DNA of 64,000 bases, taken from contig NC_088776.1 of assembly GCF_954871325.1 (NCBI RefSeq), positions 31,296,508 to 31,360,507 on the forward strand, written 5' to 3'. This DNA is from Gordionus sp. m RMFG-2023 (lineage: Eukaryota > Nematomorpha > Gordioida > Chordodea > Parachordodidae). Each line of letters starts with the position of its first letter. The stretch's first letter is position 1. Both the position numbers and the translations under genes were made by a program. The notes beneath the pieces were generated by a model that saw nothing but the letters and a program-made list of their open reading frames with translations, was not told the DNA's origin and did no database searches. Shown one piece after another: positions 49,571 through 60,400 of the stretch.

Positions 49571-50514
49571 CAGTAATCTATGTATTAGCACAGTCTATAC
49601 CACAAACAGTCCCGTGGAATATGATATTTGAAAATGATATTGTGATACTTGCCGAATCCAAATGAAATGATATAAAGATTAGTTGGTTGGATAAATATCC
49701 TAAAAAAGCACGGACTAAAAGTAAATAGTGAAAAGACGGAGTATATGGTGATAAGAGGGGATGAAACAGAGAGCATTGATATAAATGGATGGCAGATATC
49801 GGTAATTGAAAGCTGTAAATATTTGGGCTCCACTATACAAACACGGCACAATAGAGAAAGAGATAAAGAGTAAAATTAATCAAGGGTGGTTAAAGTGGAG
49901 ATCTTTATCTGGAGTCATAAATCGAATGGAAAGATTTACATCCATAGTACAACCAACTATTCTATATAGTTCGAAAACATGACCAACCAATTGAATCAGA
50001 CGAGAGAAGTCTACAAACTATGGAAGATGAGAATGCTGAGGATGATTGCTCGGGTATCAAGAAAGGATAAGGTGCGAAGTACAATAATAGTAGGAAGTTT
50101 AAAGGTAGTGCCTATTAAGACTAAAATAATGGTGAACAGACTTAGGTGGTATGGGCACACAATGAGAAGGAAATAAGGTTGAGAGTTTGGAAGTGATGGG
50201 CAAACGTAAAAGAGCAAGGCCAAAACTTTAATGGGGCCATAAAGTTAGAGCCAATATGAAGAAGTATAAATTAGATAAAAGAGATAGTATGAATAACATA
50301 AAGTGGAGAGAGATATTGAAGGAGCTTACCACCAGAAAAGGTGAAAGCTAAAGAGAAAAAAAAATTTAATTTAGCCGACGATGTATTAAGAAAAGATATA
50401 TAATTGAGATTTGGTGAATATCAGACGATTTGTTATTTAAAAATAATTTTGGTTTAAATAAATTTTTGAATAATGATTTAAGTTGATTACAATCAGACGA
50501 TATTTATTATGTCA

Positions 50515-50655
50515 CTAGTTAATAACCCGTCAAGAATGACGGGGTTGAGGGGTAATTAGTTTGTATATCTAATACTAAATATACTTAAAATATATTTTAT
50601 AAAAATATTAAAATTTAGGAGAAAAAGAAGTAAATTTGTGAATCACACCTCATAA
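50515..50655 (-). mobile_element. Helitron 3' end fragment E, cut by a hAT
   Basis: Read on the - strand it ends AACCCCGTCATTCTTGACGG, GTTATTAA and CTAG before T, the same 3' end as Helitron C. Its inner side is interrupted at 50656 by the hAT copy. Whether it resumes after 52694 is unclear. Confidence 0.75.
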
Positions 50656-52694
50656 CAGAGTTGTTAATCGCTACTTTTAAAAGTAGCGCGCTACCGCTAT
50701 CGCTATTTGTCAAAAAAATTAGCTCCTATTTTTATTTTGCATATAATGTAATTGTATAGTAAATAATATATAAAAATCAACATTTATAAATATTAAAATA
50801 TAGTTATTTTGATTATAAAAAAATTTATGTAATAAATTTTAAATATTTATGGTAATTTGTTGAATTTTAATAATAAAATCATTTCAATATTATCCCAAGT
50901 CTATTGCGACGATCAGAAAGTATCAGTTTTGCCTTACTAAATAATTTCTCTGTGTCTCACTTCAGCATTATCCTCACCAAATATTCTATATTCATATTAA
51001 ATAGAATAAATTATTCATCCCGTTTTTAATAGAAATGTGTAGTGATATTTATCAAAAATGGAGTGGTAAAATCATTAGGTTGCTATTCTAAATTTTAACC
51101 TCAGGAATTATGATGTAACTAAGTAAAAATATTTTATCAAATGAATACATTGAATTCCCTGTACTGTATATAAATTGATGGATATTAATTAATAAGAAAT
51201 AAATATAGTAAAAATCTAATCATCCATGAAATATTCAATAACCATATCATATTAAATGTTAAGCTCAATGACACTATGCAATAAAAACTAATGAAATAAT
51301 CCATCTCTGTTGTAAATTTTATTAGTTAAATTCACTAATTTTTTTATAATTTGATATAAATTATGATATAATATTACTAAAATATGTATGTATTTAGTTA
51401 ATAAAAATTCTACATATAATGTGAAATATTAAACAACTTTTAAATAAATATTGAAAAATTTAATTAATAACTTAACTATTACTTGATTTAATTTTATTAC
51501 TCTAAATATTTTAAAAATTAATTTCTAATACTGAAGGCCTTCAGCTAATTGGACCCATTATCAGTCACCATCTTGCAAACTTTATTATGAATCCTAAAAG
51601 ACTTGTGGACGTCAATAATTTTATTTGCAAGTACATCGTATGTCTGGCATCCTATTATTCTTTTGAGGGCTAATGCTACTGATCTTCTTTTTAAAGTCCT
51701 AGGGTCTAGCCAATGGCCTGTGATTTCCAAATAAGCTCTAAAAATATTTAATCAGATCAATTTATAAATATAAATAAGTGTTTACCTTCTGTTAGGTGTC
51801 CAACTATCTGCCGTGGTACATATATGAGATATCTCTAATAATTCTACTATTAAAGCATCTTTCATCAATTTAAACTTATCTGCTATTTTATTCACAAGTG
51901 TCTGGCGACATAAAATAGTTGTATTAGGTGATAAAGTTTTAATCATCATAGTAAATGATGGTTTATCAACCAAGGACATTGGCTGAGCTGTATCAATTAT
52001 AAAATCCACAATAACTTTATCAGTTAATTTCTGAGAAATATTAGCATTTGTATTATTAATTAATTTTGTCTGAATGGAATTAGTCTTTTTGGATGTGGAT
52101 TAACTTATGTCAAATATATTTAATGTTGTTCAATTTTCTTAAAACAATTAGCATGAACAGTCTTATAAAACAAATATTATTATTTTATGTAAAAATGATA
52201 ATTTACCTTTAGGTGTTTCTTGAGGTTATAGCTACTGGATTGATTTGAGGAAATATTTTTTTTACATTTTAAACATATAAATTTGAAGCCAGTTTTTGTA
52301 TTAATATTTATCTTGAAAAATTTTTGAAATCTAGGGAATGGGAAAGTATTGCTATGACTATGAATATTATTTTTTTCCCTGGTATCTTCCATTTCATTAA
52401 TATCATTGTCTGACTCTGAATCACTTTCAACGATTTGGATATCCATATGCGATACCATTTTAAATTATTAACAGGTGATTTAGGTTTATAATACAAATTG
52501 AAAATATTAATTACAAATTGAAAATATATTTCAATTTCAAAATTAAATAATAAATCATAAAAATTATAATTAATTATGGTATTATATTTAAATTTTCGTG
52601 CTTATACTTACATTCATTATATTTTTTAAAGTAACTAAGTAGCTAGCTACTTAGCTACTTTTTAAAAAAGTAGCGCGCTACTTTAACAACTCTG
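50656..52694 (-). mobile_element. hAT transposon, second copy of the CAGAGTTGTTAAA family
   Basis: It starts CAGAGTTGTTAATCGC and ends GCGCTACTTTAACAACTCTG. CTCATAA occurs directly on both sides (7 bp, with the eighth position not matching). Its interior aligns with the copy at 22452-26361 but lacks that copy's Helitron, its small MITE and much of the transposase 3' half. It keeps the BED finger and the N-terminal core that the other copy has lost. At 2.0 kb it is internally deleted and inactive. Confidence 0.85.
51545..52458 (-). pseudogene. ZBED-type hAT transposase, N-terminal part
   Basis: Three frames on the - strand follow in order. The first (52458-52180) carries an acidic start and a BED-type finger (FICLKCKKNISSNQSSSYNL then KKHL). 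The second (52009-51782) reads MDFIIDTAQPMSLVDKPSF and ICTTADSWTPNR, which holds the first catalytic Asp (D-x-W). The third (51730-51545) reads GHWLDPRTLKRRSVALALKR and CKMVTDNGSN, the second Asp region. Gaps between frames are 66-170 bp of A+T-rich sequence with splice-like AG/GT words. Introns are therefore possible, so not every break need be a lesion. The C-terminal half of the family protein is missing. Confidence 0.75.
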
Positions 52695-52785
52695 CTCATA
52701 AGATATTCTTAATTTCTGATTCATCTATCATTCCTTCTTTCTTGAAGGGCAATATAATATATAACTAAGCGTGCCAGAGATCCCG

Positions 52786-53817
52786 TTAGTCAGCATTGCT
52801 GACTCCGTCAAAAATGACGGGGAATGGGAATTATCTCCTTACTCTTATGATAGTTGTTACCTGTTATATGAAAATAATATCCAATTTTTATTCTTTATAA
52901 CCCCCTACCTTCAGGTCAGGTCCAATCCATTAAAACTAAGTTTAGATGCTATATTTTGAGTCAAAATATATTTAAAGCTTTTACTTTACCCATATTAATA
53001 ATATTTGTTAAAATATCACTGATCATCTATGCCTATTATTTAATATTGAAAAATTCTAAAGCAAGGTCCAAGGCCATAATAATTTTGAAAAAATTTCCCC
53101 AACCCCAACCAAAGATCATAATAATTTTAGTAGTTGAGAACTGGAATAAAATATTTTAAAAAATCATAATGAATTTGAAAATACAATCAAAATCAGATTT
53201 TATGGGACTTGGTTTATTTGTTTAAAATCAATGTCTGATCCATAATTAATAATAAAAAAATTCCCAATCGTCCAAGCTGATAATAATTTGAAAGCCCAAA
53301 ATAATTTATAAAACTATTTTCCAAGCTCAGCCCAATCCATTATAATTTTAAAAAATTTTTCTTAAATCTGGCCAACCGATAATAATTATGAAATTTTTTT
53401 CAACTTCCAATAAAAAAAATATTATAAAAATATTTTTCAAGCCCAGCCCGACCCATTATAATTTAAAAAAAAATTTCTCAAACCTGGCCAACCGATAATA
53501 ATTTTGAAATTGTTTTCCCAAGCCTGGAGCTTCCAATAAAAAAGATAAATATTGATATATTTAAATTACTTTATCATAATATAGTTTCATATATAAGAAA
53601 AATTGAATTACAAAATTTAATATAGAAGGGTGGTGACTGGAAAGAACGTTTGTCTATCGAACGTTAAGTCAGTGGTTCGAATCCCGATGATGTATAAAAT
53701 AAATAATAATTTAACATTAGAGATATATAGTCTCCCTCGATTTATTTAAAATTAAGATGATGGGAAAGTTGATACCAAAAATTAAATAACATTAAGGTTA
53801 AGGTTATACGAAAACGT
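52786..53817 (-). mobile_element. Helitron copy D (non-autonomous)
   Basis: Read on the - strand the 5' end is CGTTTTCGTATAACC (its T start appears mutated). The 3' end has the hairpin CCGTCATTTTTGACGG followed directly by a second perfect hairpin, GTCAGCAATGCTGAC, and CTAA. The interior shares the CCAGCCC/AATTTT tandem blocks of copies A-C. A tRNA-like segment lies at 53628-53690. It has no coding capacity. Confidence 0.65.
53628..53690 (+). repeat. tRNA-like segment inside Helitron D
   Basis: A possible A box (TGGTGACTGGAAAG) and a good B box (GTGGTTCGAATCCCG) lie about 35 bases apart. It holds the same position and orientation relative to the Helitron as in copies B and C. Confidence 0.55.
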
Positions 53818-53922
53818 TCATTTCTTGATTACGGCGATATTTATTATGTTATAATCGTATGATGTTAATTTTATATAAAAGAAACAATTTTTTATAATAG
53901 AAAGATACTTTTACTTTTTTAA

Positions 53923-56364
53923 CCCTGTATTGCATGTACTATGTTAGAATAATTTTTTTTTGGCAAACTAGATTTTTTATTTCTCTAGATACTATGTCAC
54001 TTTTTTAAAAAAAATTCTAAATTTCTTAGAAGATGAACGGTATGTGGATTTAAATACACATTATGCAATTAAGGATACAAATTTCAATTATTTCCACAAT
54101 AATTTTTATTGTACTTTAAACTATAAATATATAAAATTTTATTTAAATATAACAAATATTAAAGGTTTAAACATTTTAATTTTCATAAAAATCTATAAAA
54201 CAATTATTTGTGGGCGTAAAACATAAATATACACCACATTTTTTGCAAGATACTTTTGTTATAAATAAGCATCCTGGCATTTTACATCTACCCTTCTTAT
54301 CATTATATTTTGGCCAATGAGCCGTGAGGTCTTTCCTAACCTCTTGAAGTGGTAAATATTGAGCTGGTCCTTTTTTACATTTTTCCCGATAACCAGTTTG
54401 AACTGATTTTCGTTTTGGAATATTGTTTGAAGTGCATTTGCCATATTTGCAAAGGACTTCCGCCACCGAAATTTTGAAATTGTACAAACTTAATCGATCC
54501 TTGCCTGCTATTGATATACTATTATAATCCCGTTTGTATAGCAACCAAGAATTTATAAGTAACATGTCGAATACATGAAATAAAATTCGATGGTACCATT
54601 TTCTTGATTTGGTATGAATTCTATATAATGAAAGTAAAGAATCCATAAGATCTACACCTCCCATTGATTTATTATAAACTTTAACAATGTTTGGACATTT
54701 TATCATTATTTTATCCTTTTTTTTTCTATCATATCTTTCGCAATCGATAAGAGGATGTGCACCTACAAAAGTGCTCAATAAGGTCACAGCACGATTGTCG
54801 TGCCACTTCACTGAATTTAATTCAACCCCGTTTATTATTGTTTTTTTTGAAACAAAAAATCCTCGTCCTTTTTTTTTCAACTCCTTATCTGTTGGGAAGT
54901 TGATATTTGGTAGTCGATTACCTCTGACCGTGGCCGCGCAAAATATCCCTCTTTGAGCGAGTACGACTTGCAAATTTGGTGAACAAAACCAGTTATCAAA
55001 AAATAATTTATAATTAATTTGCTGTGGTATATAAGAAATTAAACGTAGCACAGCATTGCCACTTGCTCCAACATCAGGCAATCCTTCCGCTGGTAGTATT
55101 TTCCCAGAGTATACTTCAAAATTATGGAGAAGGCCATCATCTCCGCATAGTAGAAAGACTTTATAGCCCCATTTTTTGGGCTTTTGGGGGTTATATTGCT
55201 TTAATCTGCTCATCCCTTTGTATGGAATTATTTGCTCATCTACGCAAATATTTTCCCCTATCGATAAAGATTTTAGTATATTATTGGTTATAGTTATCAA
55301 GGGTCTAATTTTATGAAGTGGGTCATGGCCCTCACTTCCAAGTGGAATAAATTTGTCATTATCATTTATATGAATGAATGATTTGATTTGTTCCCAGCGA
55401 TTTAGGGTCATGACATCAGCCACCTTGGCCTGTCTTGTATTGGTGGCCCAGTAGAGACGTGCTCTGGGAAGTTTAATAATTGACATGTAAAAAATAATTC
55501 CTATAAATTTTTCTAATTCATCTATCGATAAATTCAAAGGTTTGTTGGAATTACATTGAATTGCATATAAATTTGATTCGTAAACAATTAGAGGTAATAA
55601 ATCATTGAGATATGTATTATAATAATCCATTGGTTTTTTTACTTTATCAACCGTTGGGTTTTCTCCTTTCCACTTTGGAATAACTAATGGTAAATTAGTT
55701 AAGCAATTTTTCCAAATCATTTTTCTCACGATTCCTTTTTCATTATTTATATTTTCATCCTCTTCCGATTCATCACTCTCATTGAAATCTAGATATTTAT
55801 AGATTATATAAGAGCATACATTTTAAATATACCTAAATCATTATTTTGGGTTGACAGAAACTCCTCATCAGACGATTCACTTAAATTTGAATCTTCACTA
55901 TCATTAGGTATGGTACCACAATTCATAATTCTAAAAATATAAAACTCAAATAAAATACCTTATTTGCATAATGTGTCTTTAAAGCAACGTATGATTATTA
56001 CAAAATATAATTATCAAAAATAATAAATATATATAAAATAATTTCATAAACATTAATTTTTACCTTTTATTTATCTAATTTTAATGTTTTGAAATTTGTC
56101 AAATATATTATTTATCCTTTTACGATGTGTAGAAAATTGAGAAGAAAAATTTTATAAAAAAATAGCCATTTTTAAAAATAGGGTTTAATAAAATGCGAAA
56201 TTAAAAATAAATAATAGATCACGTGGCCCAAATTAAAATTCCAATCGAAGATATAGAATATGGCTTCAAATACACACCATGCAATTGATTTAAAATTTAT
56301 TTATAAAATATTTATTATATAATTTGTGGTATGTGGCTTGAGATACACAGTATGCAATACAGGG
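53923..56364 (-). mobile_element. piggyBac transposon, looks complete
   Basis: CCCTGTATTGCATGTAC at the left and GTATGCAATACAGGG at the right are inverted repeats starting with CCC, and TTAA lies on both sides (53919-53922 and 56365-56368), the piggyBac signature. Subterminal copies of a related word (ACACATTATGCAATTAAGG near 54060, AATACACACCATGCAATTGA near 56275) also point inward from each end. The 2.44-kb element encloses one uninterrupted transposase gene. Confidence 0.92.
54176..55926 (-). CDS. piggyBac transposase, intact, two exons
   Basis: It cuts and pastes the element at TTAA sites. Exon 1 (55926-55833) and exon 2 (55788-54176) flank a 44-bp GT-AG intron and join in phase to give 568 residues, normal for the family. 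The N-terminus is acidic (SESSDEEFLS, ESDESEEDEN), as in other piggyBac transposases. The three catalytic Asp positions are present in CVDEQIIPYKG (D215), LFFDNWFCS (D296) and MGGVDLMD (D411). A Cys-rich C-terminal finger (CKMPGC, then CKKCGVYLC) would bind the element ends. The downstream Met frame begins inside exon 2, so the spliced start is preferred. No stop, shift or missing key residue is visible. It resembles the PGBD-like proteins of many invertebrates. Whether it is expressed is unknown. Confidence 0.93.
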
Positions 56365-56368
56365 TTAA

Positions 56369-57356
56369 TCTTTTTCTTTTTGTTACTTTTCCTTTTATGT
56401 TAATTTAAATTAATAGTTTAATAAAGGAATTAAAATTTATATTATGGTTTAATTTTATTTCTAGGCACCAACCCAATGAGATGAGGGGGAGGGAGGGGGG
56501 GGGGTTTAAATTAAAAACACTACTTACTCTTCTATATATCAGCATTATCAATTTTTTTGCCTAACCAAAATATAAAAAAAATCAGACATTACCTAACTTA
56601 ACCCCCGGGCATTGCAGCCCTCTAATTAGTATTTTTATTTACTATGAAATTTTTAGACAAAGTAAAAGATGGATTTAAAAAAATTTGCCTATTACAAAAT
56701 CAAGTTTTATAAGCAAAAAAGCAAATATAGAAAACTAACGTAGAAAAATTAAATCGTATTTATGAATGACAATTTAATCATTAAAATTATAAGCTAAATT
56801 AAACATATTATTTAACAAATTTCGGTTTAAAAAAGTATTTTTTTATAATCTCTATTAAGCGCCCCGGGCATCTCTACTTTTTGTACTTACTCTCAGCTTG
56901 GTTTAATTTTTTCCCGGCCCAGACCAAATAAATATGTTACCCAACCCATGGATCACGCATTGTAGATTTTAGCCTAATCAGGAATTGCAGATCTCTATGT
57001 ACATTCAATGGCAAATTATAATGTAATCAATATATTTATAACAAATCTAACAAATTAACATAATCACTATGGATACAGAAGAATTATTTGATTTTGATGA
57101 GAAAAATAAATTTATTATACCCATTTTTCAGGAAAGCCAAGCTATTGAAAGAAAATAAAATTCTCAAAATAAATAACTGGAAATAAAATAGTCCTCATTC
57201 TTAAAGCTAAGAAAATGCTTTTAAATAAATTTTTGGGAGATAGTTTGTAATTAATTTGTATAATCAATCAAATATTTATTCTTTATAAAATAATCCAAAC
57301 AAACCATTATTCTTACAATTTTAAACCTTTTTAGAACATTACATTTTATGTCCATC
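56369..57356. other. Spacer with unassigned GC-rich words
   Basis: A G-rich run lies at 56480-56505. CCCCGGGCAT words occur twice (near 56605 and 56860), each followed by a pyrimidine-rich end; they may be unpaired MITE ends. A 29-codon frame at 57069-57158 has no supporting context. Confidence 0.35.
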
Positions 57357-58149
57357 CAGTGTCGTAGCTAGGAATTTTCCTTAGAAGGGGTTTATACATA
57401 TAAAAGACTGGGGGGCTTCGCCCCTCCCCAGGCTTTTCTTGGTTTATTTTAAAAATCATATTTGTTTTTCTTATAATATAAAAGTCCTAAAATTATTGAT
57501 AATTTTAATTAGTGTTGTTAAACGGCTCGATTTGAGCCGATTTTTACAAACAGCTAACTCAATATTTTAGCCAAATAAATATTGATCAAGCCTAGAGATT
57601 TCAATGTCTAAACCTTTGTATCATCCATGAGCAAAATTTTCTGGCTAATATATTGAGTTAGCCATATCGGCTTAAATAGAGCCATTAACAACACTAATTT
57701 TAAATAAAATACATTTCGACATAACTTTAATAGAAATGAATTTACAAATAAAAAGCGATTATTTAAAATATATATATTATATTGCCTTAATTATAAGTTA
57801 TATACTTTATAACTATTAGTATTACACATATAAATTGCTGATTATAAATGATATAAATTGCTGATTATAAATGATATAAATTGCTTTATAAATGATATAT
57901 TTAATAATTAGTAGTATTATATAACACGTTTAAATTATAGATTAAAATATTATAAATGTTAAAAAATTTTTATATATAACAAAACATAAATTTTATATAA
58001 ACTATTGTAAACAATTTATAAATAACAAAATATAAATATTCATGCTATTTATTTGATATAGTCACTTGAGATTTTGAACGTATAATTTTGCTCTGGGGGG
58101 GGGGGGGGGGGTCCAAACCCGAAACCCCCCTCCCGTAGCTACGCCACTA
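57357..58149. mobile_element. hAT MITE, 793 bp, perfect 8-bp duplication, with nested MITE
   Basis: It starts CAGTGTCGTAGCTAGGAATT and ends CCCGTAGCTACGCCACTA, where the last base is A instead of the expected G. TGTCCATC on both sides is a perfect 8-bp duplication. An 18-base G-run lies near the right end. A complete palindromic MITE (57510-57696) is nested inside. No coding frame. Confidence 0.9.
57510..57696. mobile_element. Palindromic TA-flanked MITE, nested copy
   Basis: It runs from TAGTGTTGTTAAACGGCTCG to AGCCATTAACAACACTA, the same family as 43984-44200. The two arms mirror each other over most of their length (AGCTAACTCAATATTTTAGC against GCTAATATATTGAGTTAGC). Confidence 0.8.
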
Positions 58150-58157
58150 TGTCCATC

Positions 58158-58669
58158 GTGAAGCTCCCTCGTGCTAGGTTATATTGAGTTTCACATAAGA
58201 ATTACATAAGTAGCATATTAAATGACTGCAAGATATGTAAAGATATAAAATTTATATATCTGATATTTTTAAGAGTCTGTTCTGTGCTTTATAAAATAAG
58301 ACCACTCATAGACACTTTATCAAAAATAAAGCGAAATATTCCAATTCTTAGATTTTAAAATTCAAGTATCAATATTTATAGTTTAATTATCCAATGAAAG
58401 TACTAAATGAGAACGATTAGTATGAGATTTGTATATTAGGCCTATTCAAACACAAATCGATTTGTTACAAATCAAATAATTAACTATTATTTTATTTGTG
58501 TAATTACGAATAGTAAATTTTCATATTCGGTCAAAAAATCTAGTTCAAATAATTCAGTATTCGATTGTTTTTGAATAAGCTTCATGTATATAAACGGAAA
58601 AAAGAAAATAATTCAGATAATATTTCTCAAGAGGAAATTCTGCAAGATCTGGAGATGTGGCAAAGATCA
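58158..58669. other. A+T-rich sequence, nothing recognised
   Basis: No supported gene or repeat ends. Confidence 0.4.
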
Positions 58670-59010
58670 ATGGCTTAGTGTTGTTAATCGGCTTAGCCAA
58701 GTCGGCTCGAAGAGAGCTGCTAATTTTGGGTCGTATTTTTCGACCTCGACCCGACTTCAAGACGAAAAAACGACCTCGACCCAAAATATGGGTCGTTTTT
58801 TCGACCTCGACCCGAGTCCAAGCCGAAAAAACGACCTCGACCCAAAATATGGGTCGTTTTTTTCAACCTCAACCTGAGTCCAAGCCGAAAAAAACGACCT
58901 CGACCCAAAATATGGGTCGTTTTTTCGACTCAGACTTGAAGTTTGGTTGTTTTTTTCGACTCAGACTTGAAGCTTGGTTGTTTTTTTCGACTCAGACTTG
59001 AAGTTTTTTT
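58670..59010 (+). repeat. Minisatellite of GGGTCGTTTTTTCGACCTCGA units
   Basis: Tandem units of about 60 bp alternate GGGTCGTTTTTTCGACC and CGACCTCGACCCAAAATATG, followed by shorter CGACTCAGACTTGAAG units. Each unit contains its own inverse (GGGTCG/CGACCC), so a single strand could fold into serial hairpins. The frames at 58554-59001 on both strands only translate this repeat. It begins with a GTGTTGTTAATCGGCTT fragment of the palindromic MITE family. Confidence 0.85.
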
Positions 59011-59029
59011 TTAGGCCAATGTGTAAAAA

Positions 59030-59935
59030 TATATTTTGCAAACATAAATTAAAATTTCAGTGAAGATGTTCTATAGGAAAGTGACAATTGTCATAATCGT
59101 CATTTTTGAACTTTTTTTAGACAAATGGGTAGCAAACATGTTAAAATAAAATTTCATTGAAGATGTACCATAGGAAAGTGACACTTGTCATAATCGTCAT
59201 TTTTGAATTTTTTTAAGGCAAATGGGTAAAAATATATTTTGTAAACATGTTAAATTAAAATTTCACTGAAGATGTACCATAGGAAAGTGACAATTGTCAT
59301 AATCGTCATTTTTGAACTTTTTTTAAGGCAAATGGGTAAAAATATATTTTGTAAACATGTTAAATTAAAATTTCATTGAAGATGTACCATTGATAAGTGA
59401 CAATTGTCATAATCGTTGTTTTTAAAGTTTTTTTGACGCAAATGGGCTAAAATAAGTATTGCTAACATGTTAAAATAAAATTTCACCATAGGAAAGTGAC
59501 AATATGAACTTTTTTCAATTTTTTTAAGGCAAATGGGTAAAAATATAATTTGCAAACATGTTAAATTAAAATTTCATTGAAGATGTACCATAGTAAAGTG
59601 ACAATTGTCATAATCGTCATTTTTGAACTTTTTTAAGGCAAATCGGTAAAAATATATTTTGTAAACATGTTAAATTAAAATTTAAGTGAAGTTGTACCAT
59701 AGGAAAGTGACAATTATTATAATCGTCATTTTTTAACATTTTTCGATTTTTTTTAGACAAATGGGTAAAAATATATTCTGCAAACTAAATTAAAATATCG
59801 TTGAATGTACCATAGGAAAGTGACAATTGTCATAATCGTCATTTATGAACTTTTTTCAATTTTTTTAAGCAAATGGGTAAAAATATAATTTGCAAGTGAC
59901 AATTGTCATTAAAATAACTCTAATTTTATTATAAA
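59030..59935 (+). repeat. Tandem array of about eight units near 115 bp
   Basis: Units repeat GGCAAATGGGTAAAAATATA, then AACATGTTAAATTAAAATTT, then GATGTACCATAGGAAAGTGA, then the palindrome GACAATTGTC with ATAATCGTCATTTTTGAAC. Most are 105-125 bp; one lacks part of the middle. The 60-codon frame inside is not a gene. Confidence 0.9.
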
Positions 59936-60400
59936 TTTATATGACTCTAAAATAACTCTCTAATAGTATTTAATTATATATATATATATTTAATTCCTCC
60001 GATTATATAATATATTTTTACTATTTATTCTACTTTATTTCATAATTATAACAAAATGATTTATCAAACTTATAATTTTTATAAAATATTCTCCTAATTT
60101 TATTAATTCCAACAATCTTGTCATAATTTTAATAATGAATACAAAAACATTCGTTTTTTTTTTGTTATTACAAAACCTTCCGCGCCGATTATCATATAAA
60201 AATCAATATCAACAAAAATCAATATTATTACTAACTAAATATATATTTATAATAATTGACATCTATCAATCATTTAAGAATAATAGTTTAAATATATATA
60301 AAATATATTATATATATATATATAAAATATACATCACGACCGCCCTAAAAAAACCAAGACGGGTAATAAAAAAAAACGTGTGAAATTAAATTTTTTACAT
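59936..60400. other. A+T-rich low-complexity sequence
   Basis: AT-dinucleotide runs at about 59975 and 60300. The 82-codon frame at 60135-60383 is low-complexity and unsupported. Confidence 0.45.

Larger units (their letters stand above)
46463..50390 (+). mobile_element. RTE-type LINE (CFDP2-like), broken and cut by a MITE
   Basis: The protein order is endonuclease then reverse transcriptase on the + strand. The 3' end reads KWREILKELTTRKG, then a stop and a very short tail, as in RTE elements. The endonuclease part (46700-47340) includes KKTRLASLG, SVYAPQTG, DLVIIGGDLNAYVGKARD and RKTQIDYIFISRR. Text expected between RLASLG and the GYKLYYDG-like stretch is missing, an internal deletion. The RT part follows in two blocks around the insert at 48263-49248. 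Many stops make it inactive. Confidence 0.75.

Noticed and set aside
49279-50223. Minus-strand frames across the LINE
   Set aside because: Shadows of the reverse transcriptase pieces on the + strand.
54687-55293. Two 89-codon frames on the + strand
   Set aside because: Antisense shadows of the intact piggyBac transposase.
60135-60383. 82-codon frame
   Set aside because: Low-complexity Ile/Tyr/Lys-rich A+T-rich sequence with no motif.
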